Below are positions 16,041-25,361 of a stretch of 64,000 nucleotides of DNA, piece after piece. A program made the position numbers and the translations under genes. Source of the stretch: Massilia sp. KIM (GTDB lineage: Bacteria; Pseudomonadota; Gammaproteobacteria; Burkholderiales; Burkholderiaceae_D); assembly GCF_002007115.1 (NCBI RefSeq), contig NZ_MVAD01000005.1, positions 6,249 to 70,248 of the forward strand. The letters run 5' to 3'. The notes under the pieces are model-generated. The model had not been told where the DNA came from. It did no database searches and saw only the letters and a list, made by a program, of their open reading frames with translations. Position 1 is the first letter of the stretch. Every line of letters begins with the position of its first letter.

Positions 16041-18946
16041 TGGAAGACCTCGCGCACGTGGATGATGCGCCTGTTCTCGGGCGGGATGATGCCGAAGGTC
16101 GCGCGCCCTGCCGGGTCGCGCGCGAGCGGCGCGCCGGCCGCGCCGCAGTCCTGGACCGCGCGCAGCCAGGGCAGGTTCGCGCCGCCGGAGGCAGGAAGGT
16201 CCGCGACGCAGGCGTTGTTGCCGGCGCTGCTGCCCAGGTTGGGCGCGAGGTCGACCCATCCGGCGCCGCCGTCGATCTGCTCGACGGGCAGCACAGCGCC
16301 GCCCTTAGCCAGCTTGAGCGTCCCCGAGAAGGGTTTGATCACGGGCGCCGCGCCATTGCCGGAGGAACCGCGCTGGGCGGAAGACCTGGCGCTGAACGCG
16401 CTGGCGGGGATGCTGGTGAAACTGTCGTCCTCGTTCAGCAACCAGCTCTTTCCGGTCCAGTATTCGGCGCTGACCGGCAAGTCCAGGCGCGTGCCCTTCA
16501 GGCCCACGCGGCTGGCGATGCGCAGGCGCCCGCTGCGCAGCAGGGGGCGGGCCAGCTCGTTCGTCTCCGCTCCTGTGGAGTTGATGAGTTCGGCCTTGGC
16601 GGAAAGGCCGTTGTCGGCGCGCAGCCGCAGCTTGAACGGGGCCGTCTTGTCCAGCGTATAGACGGGAGCGGCCGTCGCCACGCCGGCCTTGAAGGCGGAG
16701 GCCGCGATCGCCTGGCCACTCAGGGTGCCGCCGCCGGGTTTCTCGACTGTGCCGCTATCGCTCCAGGCAGACAGGCTCACCGCCTTGGCCAGCTCGCCCG
16801 CGTAGTTGCGCGTCACGTTGCCCAGCGCGCTCTTCGCGCTCACCTTCACCGGCACCGGCTCGCCCACGTAGTAGAACTTGCGGTTCTTCGCGGCCTCGGC
16901 GTCGGTCAGGGCGACCTCGAACCAGGCTGGCAGGAAGGGGCCGAAATTGGCCTCGCAGGATGGGGAGTTCGCGCCGCTCGCGCCCTCGATCTTCAGCGTG
17001 CTGCCCAGGAAAGCCGTGACCGAGGCCAGGAAATCGACCTTGCCGGCTTCGCTCCAGGTCGCCTGTACCGTGGCGACGCCATCCTTGAAATCGCTCATTG
17101 CGCCCGGCGCCAATACGCCTTTGTCCAGGCCACCCGGCACGCAGCTCACCGCAAGCTGGGCGTTGGTCGCTTCCGGGGTCGCGCTCAGCTTCGCGCTGTC
17201 GAAGCTCCTGGTGATCGCACCGTTGAGGTTCAGCGCCGTCAACTCCAGGTTGAAGGGTTTGCCGGAGCGCATGCCCTCGGCCGCCGCAGTGCTGGCGGCG
17301 ATCCTGAACTTCGCCGGCGCCGCGATGAAACGGCCCTCGCCATTGACGTCTTCCAGCGTGGCGCGCAGCTTCATGTCACCGGCGTCCGGGAACACCAGTG
17401 CAAGCTGCGCCTTGCCGTTGGCGTCGAAGGAAGTCGACACCGCTTGCTGCGCGCCGTTGCAGGCCAGGGCCGTTCCGCCCAAGGTAAGGCTCGCCGCGCC
17501 GCTGGCCGGACGCACATAATTGCAGGCGTACTGCACCGGCTTGCTCACGTTGGCGAAAGCGGGCACGCAGGCAGTCTGGTTCTGGTTGGCCTTGAGGGCC
17601 TGGATGATGGCGGTCTGCCCCGCGCCGGCGTAGTGGTCGGGCACCGTGATCGCGAAATTGGCGTCGCCCTCGAAGGTCATGTCGCAGCTGCTGCCGCCGT
17701 TGGCGGTGTTCCTGCACTGTGTGGCGCCGGTCGTCGCGCCGCCGTGGTCGAGGCTCAGCTTGGCGATGCCCTTGGCGATGCGCGACACCTCGCCGGTGCT
17801 GTTCTCGCCGCTGCTGCCGATCTGCACCTTGGCGCCGCCCGGCTGCAGGGTGACAGTGGCGCCGCCCGTGTAGCGCTTGCTGCACGAGGCGTCGGCGCAG
17901 GCGGTGACGGTCACCCGTTCGGGCACGCAGGTGTCGGCCCTGCCGTCGTGGGTGATGCGGAAGTGGTTGATGCCGGGCGGCTGGGCCGGGGCGGCGCACT
18001 TCGGGCCCAGCGTGGTGTAGAAGCCATAGCCGCTCTGGTTGTTGACGCAGCTGCAGTCGCCCGCGGTCGCGCCCTTGCGGCAAGTGATGGTGTCGCTGAC
18101 GCGGCCGTGCCAGTACAGGTTGGCCAGGTCGACGATGGCCGAGCCCTTGACGATGGCTTCCGAGCTTTCCAGGGTCAGGGTGCCGGTGTCGACGTCGCCG
18201 TCGACCGTGGTGCCGGAGGCGAGGGTGAGCGAAGATGCGGCCTTGATATCGCCGGTGACCACGCTGCCGGAAGCCAGCAGGTCGACCACCGGCGCGGTGA
18301 TCGCGCCCGTGACCTTGCTGCCGGAAGCGAGAGTGAACTTGGTGCTGGCGTTGACCGCGCCGTTGATCACCACCGGCGAACTGGTAGTGATGGTGGTGCC
18401 ACTCACCGGGCCGTTGATGGTGGCGTGCGAGCCGATCGAGACTGTGCCCTTTGAAACCAGGGTGCCGCTGATCTGGATGGTCGAGCCGCTGCCGAGGATC
18501 AGCGTGCCGGCCGTGACGTCGGCCTTCATCGTCTGCGCCTGCTTGCCGAAGGTGAAGGTGTCGGCGGCCTCGAAGGAACCGCCGCTGACCTTGAACTTGT
18601 CTGGGTCGATGCCGCCGATATTCAGGTCGCCCGTGCTCGTCAGGCGCGCGCTGCCCGACATGGTCAGCCCATGGTTGAAGCCGAAGGAGACGTCCGACTG
18701 AACGTTGACGGTGTAGCCGTCGGCGATCACGATGGCGTCGTTCCACTCGGGCAGGGTGAGCTTGGCGCAGGTATAGACCTTGCCCGACAGGCTGCAATTC
18801 ATGACGCCGCTGGCGCCGCCGAATGTGTACACGGCGGCCTGGGCCGCGCCGGACGCCAGCCCGAGCGCGCCCGTCAGCAAGACGGCGGCGAGGCGCGCAC
18901 CTTGGCGGCCGGCGCGAAACAGCGATGTCGGTGACAGTCTGGGCAT
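16037..18946 (-). CDS. MshQ-like DUF6701 surface protein, head of the MSHA-type operon
   Basis: The 969-residue exported protein has a signal peptide ending GAAQA. Residues 60-290 form short repeating beta units (ASGSKVTGAITAPVVDLLAS, then SGTTVDGDVDTGTLTLES), which look like a beta-helix. A cysteine-bearing middle part follows, with long Ig-like beta stretches and a DUF6701 C-terminal region (residues about 330-960). MshQ of Vibrio carries DUF6701 and is thought to be a pilus-associated adhesin. Here it is the first gene, whereas in Vibrio mshQ follows mshP. Its stop overlaps the TTG of the MshC-like gene. The role at the pilus tip is inferred. Confidence 0.8.
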   Translation of the reverse strand: MPRLSPTSLFRAGRQGARLAAVLLTGALGLASGAAQAAVYTFGGASGVMNCSLSGKVYTCAKLTLPEWNDAIVIADGYTVNVQSDVSFGFNHGLTMSGSARLTSTGDLNIGGIDPDKFKVSGGSFEAADTFTFGKQAQTMKADVTAGTLILGSGSTIQISGTLVSKGTVSIGSHATINGPVSGTTITTSSPVVINGAVNASTKFTLASGSKVTGAITAPVVDLLASGSVVTGDIKAASSLTLASGTTVDGDVDTGTLTLESSEAIVKGSAIVDLANLYWHGRVSDTITCRKGATAGDCSCVNNQSGYGFYTTLGPKCAAPAQPPGINHFRITHDGRADTCVPERVTVTACADASCSKRYTGGATVTLQPGGAKVQIGSSGENSTGEVSRIAKGIAKLSLDHGGATTGATQCRNTANGGSSCDMTFEGDANFAITVPDHYAGAGQTAIIQALKANQNQTACVPAFANVSKPVQYACNYVRPASGAASLTLGGTALACNGAQQAVSTSFDANGKAQLALVFPDAGDMKLRATLEDVNGEGRFIAAPAKFRIAASTAAAEGMRSGKPFNLELTALNLNGAITRSFDSAKLSATPEATNAQLAVSCVPGGLDKGVLAPGAMSDFKDGVATVQATWSEAGKVDFLASVTAFLGSTLKIEGASGANSPSCEANFGPFLPAWFEVALTDAEAAKNRKFYYVGEPVPVKVSAKSALGNVTRNYAGELAKAVSLSAWSDSGTVEKPGGGTLSGQAIAASAFKAGVATAAPVYTLDKTAPFKLRLRADNGLSAKAELINSTGAETNELARPLLRSGRLRIASRVGLKGTRLDLPVSAEYWTGKSWLLNEDDSFTSIPASAFSARSSAQRGSSGNGAAPVIKPFSGTLKLAKGGAVLPVEQIDGGAGWVDLAPNLGSSAGNNACVADLPASGGANLPWLRAVQDCGAAGAPLARDPAGRATFGIIPPENRRIIHVREVFH

Positions 18947-19137
18947 GGGAAGGTCGAACGCGGAAGGCGTAGGCGAAAGTGTGCATCAGCTCCCTTTTCC
19001 ACACAACAACTTTTTCGGGCAGGCAATATTGGCAGTACAACTATCCGGTTCAAAAACGTGCCGAAAACAACGGTGCGGGTAACTGGTGTAAACAGCTTTA
19101 CAATATTTCTGTCCAATAAACACCCAGTCGAGACCTC

Positions 19138-20775
19138 ATGGCCCATATTCATCCAGCAGGTTGGCGCGAGATGTCCGTCACTGGCGCCGCCGCGCGTGAA
19201 ATCGAAACCCTGGCCACGCTCGAGCAGCGCCTGGCGGACGCGCCGTACGAGATCTACCACGGGGTGCACTGGACCAATGTCGAGCAGGGCTATTCGGTCT
19301 ACGGCGACATCGACTTCATCGTGGTGGCGCCCAACGGCCGCATGCTGGTCATCGAGCAGGTGGCGGGCTTCCTGAACGAGACCCGCGATGGCCTGGTCAA
19401 GGCCTACCAGGGCAAGCCGCGCAAGATCCGCAACCAGATCCTGTCCACCATCGAAGGCTTGAGCAAGCGCTACCAGGGCGCGCTGTCGATCGATTACCTG
19501 CTCTACTGCCCGGACTACATCGTGCGCGACCAGCAGCTGGCCGGGATCGACCCGCACCACATCATCGACGCCACCAACAAGCCGAAGCTGGCGCGGGTGA
19601 TCCGCGAAGCCCTGCCGATCACGCCCAAGACCGAGGAATTCGACAAGGTCACGCGCTTCCTGAGCGACACCCTGAACCTGCGGCCGGACCCGAGCTCGAT
19701 GATCGGGCACGCGGTCAACATGGTCACGCGCCTGTCGGGCGGGCTGGCCACCTGGGCGCGCCGGCTCGAGTTCAGCCCTTTCCGCCTGCGCGTGGTGGGC
19801 ACGGCCGGCAGCGGCAAGACCCAGCTGGCGCTGGCCGAATACACGGCCGCGATCGACGCCGGCCTGCGTCCGCTCTACGTCTGCTTCAACCGTCCGCTCG
19901 CCGACCATATCGAGCGCCTGGCGCCGGCCGGCGGCCGGGTCGCCACCTTCCACACCCTGTGCGATGCCTGGCTGCGCGCCCAGGACCAGACGCCCGACTA
20001 CGGCTCGCCCACGGTGTGGAGCGAGATCGAGCAGTCGCTGGCGGCGGCCGAGCTGCCCGAAACCTGGCAGTACGACGTGGTGATCGTGGACGAGGGCCAG
20101 GACTTCTCGACCGTCTGGCGCGACATCGTGCTGCGCATGCTGAAGGAAGGCGGGCGCGCGATCTGGCTGGAGGACCCGGACCAGAACCTCTACGGCCGCG
20201 AGATGGTGCCGCTGCCGGGCTGGGTGACCCTGCACTCCAACACCAACTACCGCAGCCCGCGCCAGATCGTCGACATGCTGGGTTCGATCGGCGCGGCGCG
20301 CCAGCCGGTGGAGGCGGGCAGCCCGTTCAAGGGCGCGGACATCGAGGAGCTGACCTATCCCGAAGGGGAAGTCGAGGCCATGCTGGCGCAGACGCGGCGC
20401 GCCGTGACCCTGTGCCTGGGAGCCGGCTTCGGGCGGCAGGACATCGCGATCTGTTCGTTCCGGGGGAGGGAGAAGTCGGCGATCCTCAAGCTGGACAAGC
20501 TGAGCGATGCGCATTCGCTGCGCTCCTTCACCGGGGAGTACGACTTGTTCGGCAATCCGCTGTTCCGCGAAGGGGGGCTGCTGGCGGAGTCGGTGTACCG
20601 CTTCAAGGGGCAGTCGGCGCCGGCCCTGATCTTCACCGAGATCGATTTCGAGGAACTGGACGAGCTGGCGCTGCGCAAGCTGTTCGTGGGAATGACGCGG
20701 GCCAGGCTGAAGCTGGTGCTGGTGATGAGCGAGCGGGCCTCGGTCCAGATCCTGGACCGGGTGAGCGCGAGGTAG
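19138..20775 (+). CDS. Superfamily I helicase/ATPase with degenerate NERD domain
   Basis: The 545-residue protein has an N-terminal nuclease-related (NERD) fold at about residues 15-110 and a UvrD-like motor. Walker A is GTAGSGKT (221-228), Walker B is VVIVDEGQDF (D318-E319), then NTNYRSP, VYRFKGQSAPAL and KLFVGMTRARL (motif VI). In the NERD core GDIDFIVVAPNGRMLVIEQV, E73 is kept but the catalytic lysine expected two residues later is V75, so cleavage activity is doubtful. The motor looks intact. Such proteins act in DNA repair or phage defence; which is not clear here. The start gives a 12-residue lead before the conserved part. Confidence 0.82.
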   Translation: MAHIHPAGWREMSVTGAAAREIETLATLEQRLADAPYEIYHGVHWTNVEQGYSVYGDIDFIVVAPNGRMLVIEQVAGFLNETRDGLVKAYQGKPRKIRNQILSTIEGLSKRYQGALSIDYLLYCPDYIVRDQQLAGIDPHHIIDATNKPKLARVIREALPITPKTEEFDKVTRFLSDTLNLRPDPSSMIGHAVNMVTRLSGGLATWARRLEFSPFRLRVVGTAGSGKTQLALAEYTAAIDAGLRPLYVCFNRPLADHIERLAPAGGRVATFHTLCDAWLRAQDQTPDYGSPTVWSEIEQSLAAAELPETWQYDVVIVDEGQDFSTVWRDIVLRMLKEGGRAIWLEDPDQNLYGREMVPLPGWVTLHSNTNYRSPRQIVDMLGSIGAARQPVEAGSPFKGADIEELTYPEGEVEAMLAQTRRAVTLCLGAGFGRQDIAICSFRGREKSAILKLDKLSDAHSLRSFTGEYDLFGNPLFREGGLLAESVYRFKGQSAPALIFTEIDFEELDELALRKLFVGMTRARLKLVLVMSERASVQILDRVSAR

Positions 20776-20815
20776 GGCGGGCCCCGGGGCGCCGCGCCTG
20801 CCTCGCCGGCGAAAC

Positions 20816-22495
20816 TCAGGCAGCCATCGCGCCCGCGTCCACCCCTGCCGCCGCAAGGTGCCGGTTGACCGCCGACAGCACCGACTTGAACGAGGCGGTC
20901 ACGATATTGCTGTCGATGCCGACGCCGAACAGGGTCGGCCCGTTCCCGACGCGCAGCTCGACGTAGCAGGCCGCCTTCGCGTCCGCCCCCGAGCCGATCG
21001 CATGCTCGTGGTAGTCCATCAGCTTGATCTCCAGTCCCAGCGCATTGACGAAGGCGTCGATCGGCCCGTTCCCGGTGCCCTTGAACACCTGCGGCGCATG
21101 GTGGCGCGCCACGTTCACCTCGAGCTGCACGTCCTCGCCGCTGGCCTCCTGCATGCGGTGGCCGACGTAGTGGTAAGGCTCGTCCTGCTCCAGGTATTCG
21201 CGCGCGAACAGCTGGTGCAGGTCGCTGGCCGCGATCTCGCGGCCGCTCTCGTCGGCCACCTTCTGCACGGCGCGCGAGAACTCGATCTGCAGGCGGCGCG
21301 GCAGCTGCAGGCCGTATTCCTGCTCGAGCAGGTAGGCCATGCCGCCCTTGCCCGACTGGCTGTTGACGCGGATGACGGCGTCGTAGCTGCGGCCCAGGTC
21401 GGCCGGGTCGATCGGGAGATAGGGCACTTCCCAGATCGCGTCGGCCTTCTGCTGGGCGAAGCCCTTCTTGATCGCATCCTGGTGCGAGCCCGAGAAGGCG
21501 GTGAACACCAGGTCGCCCGCGTAGGGGTGGCGCGGGTGCACCGGCAGCTGGTTGCAGTCCTCGACCAGTTGGCGCACCGCGTCGATGTCGGAGAAGTCGA
21601 GACCCGGGTTCACGCCCTGGGTATAGAGGTTCATGGCCAGGGTCACCAGGTCGACGTTGCCGGTGCGCTCGCCGTTGCCGAACAGGCAGCCCTCGACGCG
21701 GTCGGCGCCCGCCATCACCGCCAGCTCGGCGGCCGCCACGGCGGTGCCGCGGTCGTTGTGCGGGTGCACGCTGATGACGAGCGATTCGCGGCGCTCGAGA
21801 TGGCGGCACATCCACTCGATCTGGTCGGCGTAGACATTGGGAGTGGCCGCTTCCACGGTCGAGGGCAGGTTGACGATCATCCGGTTCTGCGGGGTCGGCT
21901 GCCACACGGCGCTGACGGCGTCGACGATCTGCTTGGAGAAATCGAGCTCGGTGGTCGAGAAGGACTCCGGCGAATATTCCAGGCCCCATTCGGTTTGCGG
22001 ATGCTGGGCCACCAGTTCCTTGATCAGCTGGGTGCCCTTGACCGCGATCTGCACGATCTCGTCGCGCTCCATGTTGAACACCACGCGGCGGAACACCGGG
22101 GCCACCGAGTTGTAGACGTGGACGATGGCGCGCTTGGCGCCGGCCGCCGCTTCCACCGTGCGGCGGATCAGCTCATCGCGGGCCTGGGTCAGGACGATGA
22201 TGGTCACGTCGTCGGGGATGCGCTTTTCCTCGACCAGCATGCGCACGAAGTCGAAGTCGGTCTGGGAGGCGGAGGGGAAGCCGACCTCGATCTCCTTCAG
22301 GCCGATCTTCACCAGCATCTCGAAGAAACGCAGCTTCTTTTCCGGGCTCATGGGTTCGATCAGGGCCTGGTTACCGTCGCGCAGGTCGGTGCTCATCCAG
22401 ATCGGCGGGCGGGTGATGCTGCGGCTCGGCCACTGGCGGTCGGTCAGCGGGACGGCGGGGAAGGGACGGTATTTGGCGGCGGGGTTCTTCAACAT
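20816..22495 (-). CDS. leuA: 2-isopropylmalate synthase (long, type 2)
   Basis: LeuA condenses acetyl-CoA with 2-ketoisovalerate, the first committed step of leucine synthesis. The 559-residue enzyme has the HMGL-like barrel ([11 protein letters not shown] near 35-45, with metal ligand D37; the HPHNDRG metal motif) and a C-terminal regulatory domain ([20 protein letters not shown] onward) where leucine binds. [13 protein letters not shown] is the usual beginning of this family, and AGGAG lies 9 bases upstream of the ATG. The unusually long upstream region holds a promoter and a leucine-rich leader ORF, indicating control by leucine supply. Confidence 0.96.
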   Translation of the reverse strand: MLKNPAAKYRPFPAVPLTDRQWPSRSITRPPIWMSTDLRDGNQALIEPMSPEKKLRFFEMLVKIGLKEIEVGFPSASQTDFDFVRMLVEEKRIPDDVTIIVLTQARDELIRRTVEAAAGAKRAIVHVYNSVAPVFRRVVFNMERDEIVQIAVKGTQLIKELVAQHPQTEWGLEYSPESFSTTELDFSKQIVDAVSAVWQPTPQNRMIVNLPSTVEAATPNVYADQIEWMCRHLERRESLVISVHPHNDRGTAVAAAELAVMAGADRVEGCLFGNGERTGNVDLVTLAMNLYTQGVNPGLDFSDIDAVRQLVEDCNQLPVHPRHPYAGDLVFTAFSGSHQDAIKKGFAQQKADAIWEVPYLPIDPADLGRSYDAVIRVNSQSGKGGMAYLLEQEYGLQLPRRLQIEFSRAVQKVADESGREIAASDLHQLFAREYLEQDEPYHYVGHRMQEASGEDVQLEVNVARHHAPQVFKGTGNGPIDAFVNALGLEIKLMDYHEHAIGSGADAKAACYVELRVGNGPTLFGVGIDSNIVTASFKSVLSAVNRHLAAAGVDAGAMAA

Positions 22496-22578
22496 GTTCG
22501 GTTGCTCCTGGAATGTGGTCACGTGGCCGCGGCGTGGCGGCGGGGTGTGGCGACAGGCTGCCGGACGGGCCACGAACG

Positions 22579-22695
22579 CTAGGCCCGGCAACCGGTCGGT
22601 AGTTTTAGCAGCAGGCGGAACTGGGCGCGCGAGCCGACCGCCAGGAGGAAACCTGGATGGTGAAGCGTTGGCGCGAAAGTGAGACTGGTGAACAT
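22579..22695 (-). other. Second Leu-rich short frame between leader peptide and leuA
   Basis: A 38-codon ATG-started frame ends 83 bases before leuA. It carries the run RLLLKL encoded with CTG CTG CTA AAA CTA, plus LL earlier. It lies in the presumed leuA 5' region, after the stronger candidate leader at 22755-22835. No good ribosome site is seen. It may be part of the attenuator or chance; the clustered CTA codons are the only reason to list it. Confidence 0.25.
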
Positions 22696-22754
22696 CGGTA
22701 CGAATTCCTGGCTGCTGGGGGAGGCCGGCTGTGGCCGGACGGGGCGCGACGGGG

Positions 22755-22835
22755 TCAGGCGCGTAGTAGCAGGGCAGCCAGCGATAGTTCGCCGGCGGCT
22801 GGTAGGAAAGTCGACAGATGCAGTTGGAAGGACAT
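22755..22835 (-). CDS. leuL: Leucine leader peptide upstream of leuA
   Basis: This 26-codon frame encodes a peptide with 8 leucines, ending [10 protein letters not shown]. Four of the leucine codons are CTA, which is rare in this GC-rich genome, two of them in tandem (CTG CTA CTA) just before the end. That is the design of an amino-acid attenuator, where ribosomes stall when charged leucyl-tRNA is short. The ATG lies 7 bases after the -10 box of a near-consensus promoter, so transcription probably starts at or next to the A of the ATG and the mRNA would be leaderless. No classic terminator with a T-run follows, so the switch may be Rho-dependent or translational. Confidence 0.65.
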   Translation of the reverse strand: MSFQLHLSTFLPAAGELSLAALLLRA

Positions 22836-22842
22836 AATTTCG

Positions 22843-22871
22843 ACTTTATGGGAGGCTCGGCCGTATGTCAA
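22843..22871 (-). promoter_or_regulatory. Sigma70 promoter of the leuL-leuA unit
   Basis: Read on the minus strand, TTGACA (22866-22871) and TAAAGT (22843-22848) are separated by exactly 17 bases. The -35 is perfect and the -10 keeps four of six consensus positions. It is about 350 bases upstream of leuA, the best placed promoter for it, and points into the leucine leader frame. Confidence 0.7.
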
Positions 22872-23066
22872 GCAGATTTTTGTGCGATGCGGCGAAGAAA
22901 GTACGGAAAAATCGCCTTGTCGTGCGCCGTCTTGCAGCCAGCGTCCGAGACGAGCGGCTTGATTTAACGAGAATGTTTATTCTATGCATGACTCATGAAT
23001 GCGCATGTTCAACCTTTTGGATGCGTGTGCTAGCATTCAGAGAAAGTAAATACTTGAGGAAAGTAC

Positions 23067-24122
23067 ATGAAACATTCGGTGCCGGAAGCTGCGCGAACCC
23101 GTGTCAAACTCCTTGCCGCCTCGGCGCTCGCGGTGCTCCTGGCTGCTTGTGGAGACCATCCTCCCAAAGACCGGGACGATGACAAGCCCGCCCCGCCACC
23201 GCCGCCCGCGATCAGCGTCGTGGCGGGCGACCCGGCCGTATCCGGCGCCGTCAACGGTACGGGGGCAGCGGCACGATTCAACGAACCCAGCGGCATCGCC
23301 ATCGACGCCGCGGGCAATCTCTACGTGGCCGATTACGGCAACAACGTGATTCGCAAGATCACGCCCTCAGGCGCAGTGAGCACCTTCGCCGGCGAGTTCA
23401 ACCGTTCCGAGTCGGTCGATGGCACGGGCAGCGGTGCGAGATTCGGCGGCCCTTCCGCAATGACCATCGACGGGGGCGGCATCTTGTACGCTGTCGATGG
23501 CTACAATGTCCGAAGGATTGACACCTCAGCCCAGGTCAGCACGATCTACAGGCTGCCGATCGGTTCGAATGTCGATAGCCGGGCTTCCTTGTACATCGTG
23601 CTGCGCGGTATCGCAGCCGATGCCAGCGGTAACGTCTACCTGACGAATGGCCCGAGTACTCGCCGCATCAGCAATACCGGCGTGAGCATGCTGGAAGGCG
23701 ATCTGGTGATCGACAACCTGTTTGGCACGAGGCTCATTCCGCCGCGCGGGATCGCGGTCGACAGCGGCGGCAGCGTCTATTTGTGGAGTATCGATAACCG
23801 GGTCAGCAAGTGGACGCCGAATGGCGCCTTCGGACTTGGCAGCATGGCTCCCTTGACGCTCACCGGCTCCGCGGCCCCCTCCTGGGTGGAGTCGATGGCG
23901 GTCGACTCCCAGGGTAATCTCTATGCGTCCCACAACACCTTGATACGCAAGATCACGCCCGCAGGAGTCGTATCGGTGTTTGCGGGATCGGGCGACTCGA
24001 GCACGGTGGTGCCGGGTCCGCTGCCGGGTGGATTGGCCACCGTGCGCGGCATGGCCACGGATGGCAAGGGCAATCTCTACGTCACCTCGGGGCACGCGAT
24101 CGTCAAGATCAGGTTGCCTTGA
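23067..24122 (+). CDS. NHL-repeat lipoprotein
   Basis: The 351-residue exported protein has the lipobox LLAAC with Cys28, followed by a charged and proline-rich linker (PPKDRDDDKPAPPPPPA). The rest is an NHL-type beta-propeller with repeated GIAIDAAGNLYVADYGNNVI-like units: a conserved N-L/V-Y-V followed by RKITPxG. At least five blades can be counted. Such propellers bind partners or polysaccharide; none is indicated by the neighbours. GAGG lies 8 bases upstream of the ATG. It diverges from the leuL promoter, sharing about 195 bases of upstream DNA. Confidence 0.85.
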   Translation: MKHSVPEAARTRVKLLAASALAVLLAACGDHPPKDRDDDKPAPPPPPAISVVAGDPAVSGAVNGTGAAARFNEPSGIAIDAAGNLYVADYGNNVIRKITPSGAVSTFAGEFNRSESVDGTGSGARFGGPSAMTIDGGGILYAVDGYNVRRIDTSAQVSTIYRLPIGSNVDSRASLYIVLRGIAADASGNVYLTNGPSTRRISNTGVSMLEGDLVIDNLFGTRLIPPRGIAVDSGGSVYLWSIDNRVSKWTPNGAFGLGSMAPLTLTGSAAPSWVESMAVDSQGNLYASHNTLIRKITPAGVVSVFAGSGDSSTVVPGPLPGGLATVRGMATDGKGNLYVTSGHAIVKIRLP

Positions 24123-24256
24123 GCGGGCGGTTCGAAGCGCACTGCGCGCGGGAACTCCGCGCCGGATTTCGGCGGGGTCCTACCGCGCCAGTTCCTGGCA
24201 GCGGAGCAGGGCCCGCGCATGGACGATCCGTATTGACCGGATACCGGAGCATGACG

Positions 24257-24583
24257 ATGAATACCAGGCCGTTTGTCATCCTTGTTTCGCTGCTGTTTGC
24301 TTTGCCACTCGAGGCAGCGGAAAAGCTGCCGAAGGACGTTCAGCAGTTCATCGAGCGACGAGAGACCTGCGAGCACTTCCTCGGCGAGATGCCCGATCCC
24401 GACCAGCGTGAGCGGATGAAGGAGGTCGAGCGCCAACTCGACAAGTACTGCCGGGGGACGGACCGGACCCTGGCTTCGCTGAAAAAGAAGTACAGCCGCA
24501 ATCCGGCGATTGTCCGCCGGCTCGCCCACTACGACGCACGGATCGAGCCGGGGACGGAGGCTTTCCCGGACGAGCGGCGGTGA
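24257..24583 (+). CDS. Small exported hypothetical protein
   Basis: A 108-residue protein with a signal peptide (MNTRPFVILVSLLFALPLEA, then A) and a highly charged helical mature part. It carries two cysteines, in RRETCEHFLGEMPD and KYCRGTDR, that could pair in the periplasm. I choose the ATG at 24257 because GGAG lies 8 bases upstream; the ATG at 24251 is only 2 bases from it. It lies 134 bases downstream of the NHL lipoprotein. The spacing of the two cysteine helices recalls small conserved periplasmic proteins in related genomes. No function is known to me. Confidence 0.7.
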   Translation: MNTRPFVILVSLLFALPLEAAEKLPKDVQQFIERRETCEHFLGEMPDPDQRERMKEVERQLDKYCRGTDRTLASLKKKYSRNPAIVRRLAHYDARIEPGTEAFPDERR

Positions 24584-24638
24584 GCGGAGCGCGGGAACTG
24601 TCCTGAGCCTTGCCCTGGCGCGAGATCGCCCGGCGTCC

Positions 24639-25076
24639 TTACATGGACATCACTACCGCCTGGCGACCATACACGACCACGCGCCCGCCATGCTCGCGCT
24701 GCCAGGCCTGCGCGCTCGGCGCATCCGGGAACCACACCTGCTCATAATCGCCAAAGGCCCCCAGGTCGAGCCGGAAGCGATCCAGCATCTCGGGCGCATG
24801 GCGGTCGACGTCGCGCTTGCAGGCGTCCCAGTCGGCATAGCCCAGCTCCACCGCGATGGTGCGGTACATGTGCTTGAGCTGCAGGGTCGCGCGCGCATGA
24901 TAGAGATCGGTCACGCGCCCGGCCGCCGTCGCGCGCGCCGCATGCACGCGGCGCACGACGGGCAGGGCCTTGCTGGGATGGGGCGAATGGGCGTCGCGCA
25001 GCATGCGGCGGGCGTAGCGGCGCAGGAAGTCGGTGTTGGTGTCCGCAGTCGATGCGGCGTGGGATGGCAGGTGCAT
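24639..25076 (-). CDS. Hypothetical protein
   Basis: A 145-residue soluble protein with no signal or membrane segment. The N-terminal half is strongly basic and helical (FLRRYARRMLRDAHSPHPSK), followed by LKHMYRTIAVELGYADWDAC, a pattern seen in small helical domains of several unrelated conserved proteins. The C terminus is beta-prone and ends GRQAVVMSM. AAGGAAA lies 7 bases upstream of the ATG. It converges with the preceding small exported protein gene. Confidence 0.65.
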   Translation of the reverse strand: MHLPSHAASTADTNTDFLRRYARRMLRDAHSPHPSKALPVVRRVHAARATAAGRVTDLYHARATLQLKHMYRTIAVELGYADWDACKRDVDRHAPEMLDRFRLDLGAFGDYEQVWFPDAPSAQAWQREHGGRVVVYGRQAVVMSM

Positions 25077-25361
25077 ACCAGTTTCCTTTTCACAGTGAAC
25101 TGCCGCTCTCGCTACGGCTACAGTGATCGGAAGCTAGGTTCTCGAAAAGTGTCGAACTAGATTGGGCAGGTGCGCTGGCTTTCGCGAGAGTGGGCGTCCT
25201 GCTCAGCCCGTGCAGAATGCTAACACGGAACGGCGGCACGGAGTACGGGATGACAGCACCTGCAGCCCGCTCGCTCGGGCGGCCAATGCCGTGCGCCACC
25301 CGGCCGTGCAAGGCGTATAGTGGGCTCATCTGACCGTGCCTGGCCAGACCAGGAGGTCCTC

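Noticed and set aside
18947..19137. Possible c-di-GMP riboswitch upstream of the MSHA-like operon
   Set aside because: I looked for the GEMM-type conserved blocks on the minus strand and did not find them.
22681..22860. Rho-independent attenuator terminator between the leucine leader and leuA
   Set aside because: Short GC stems exist (for example CCGGC/GCCGG), but none is followed by a T-run, so a classic terminator is not supported.
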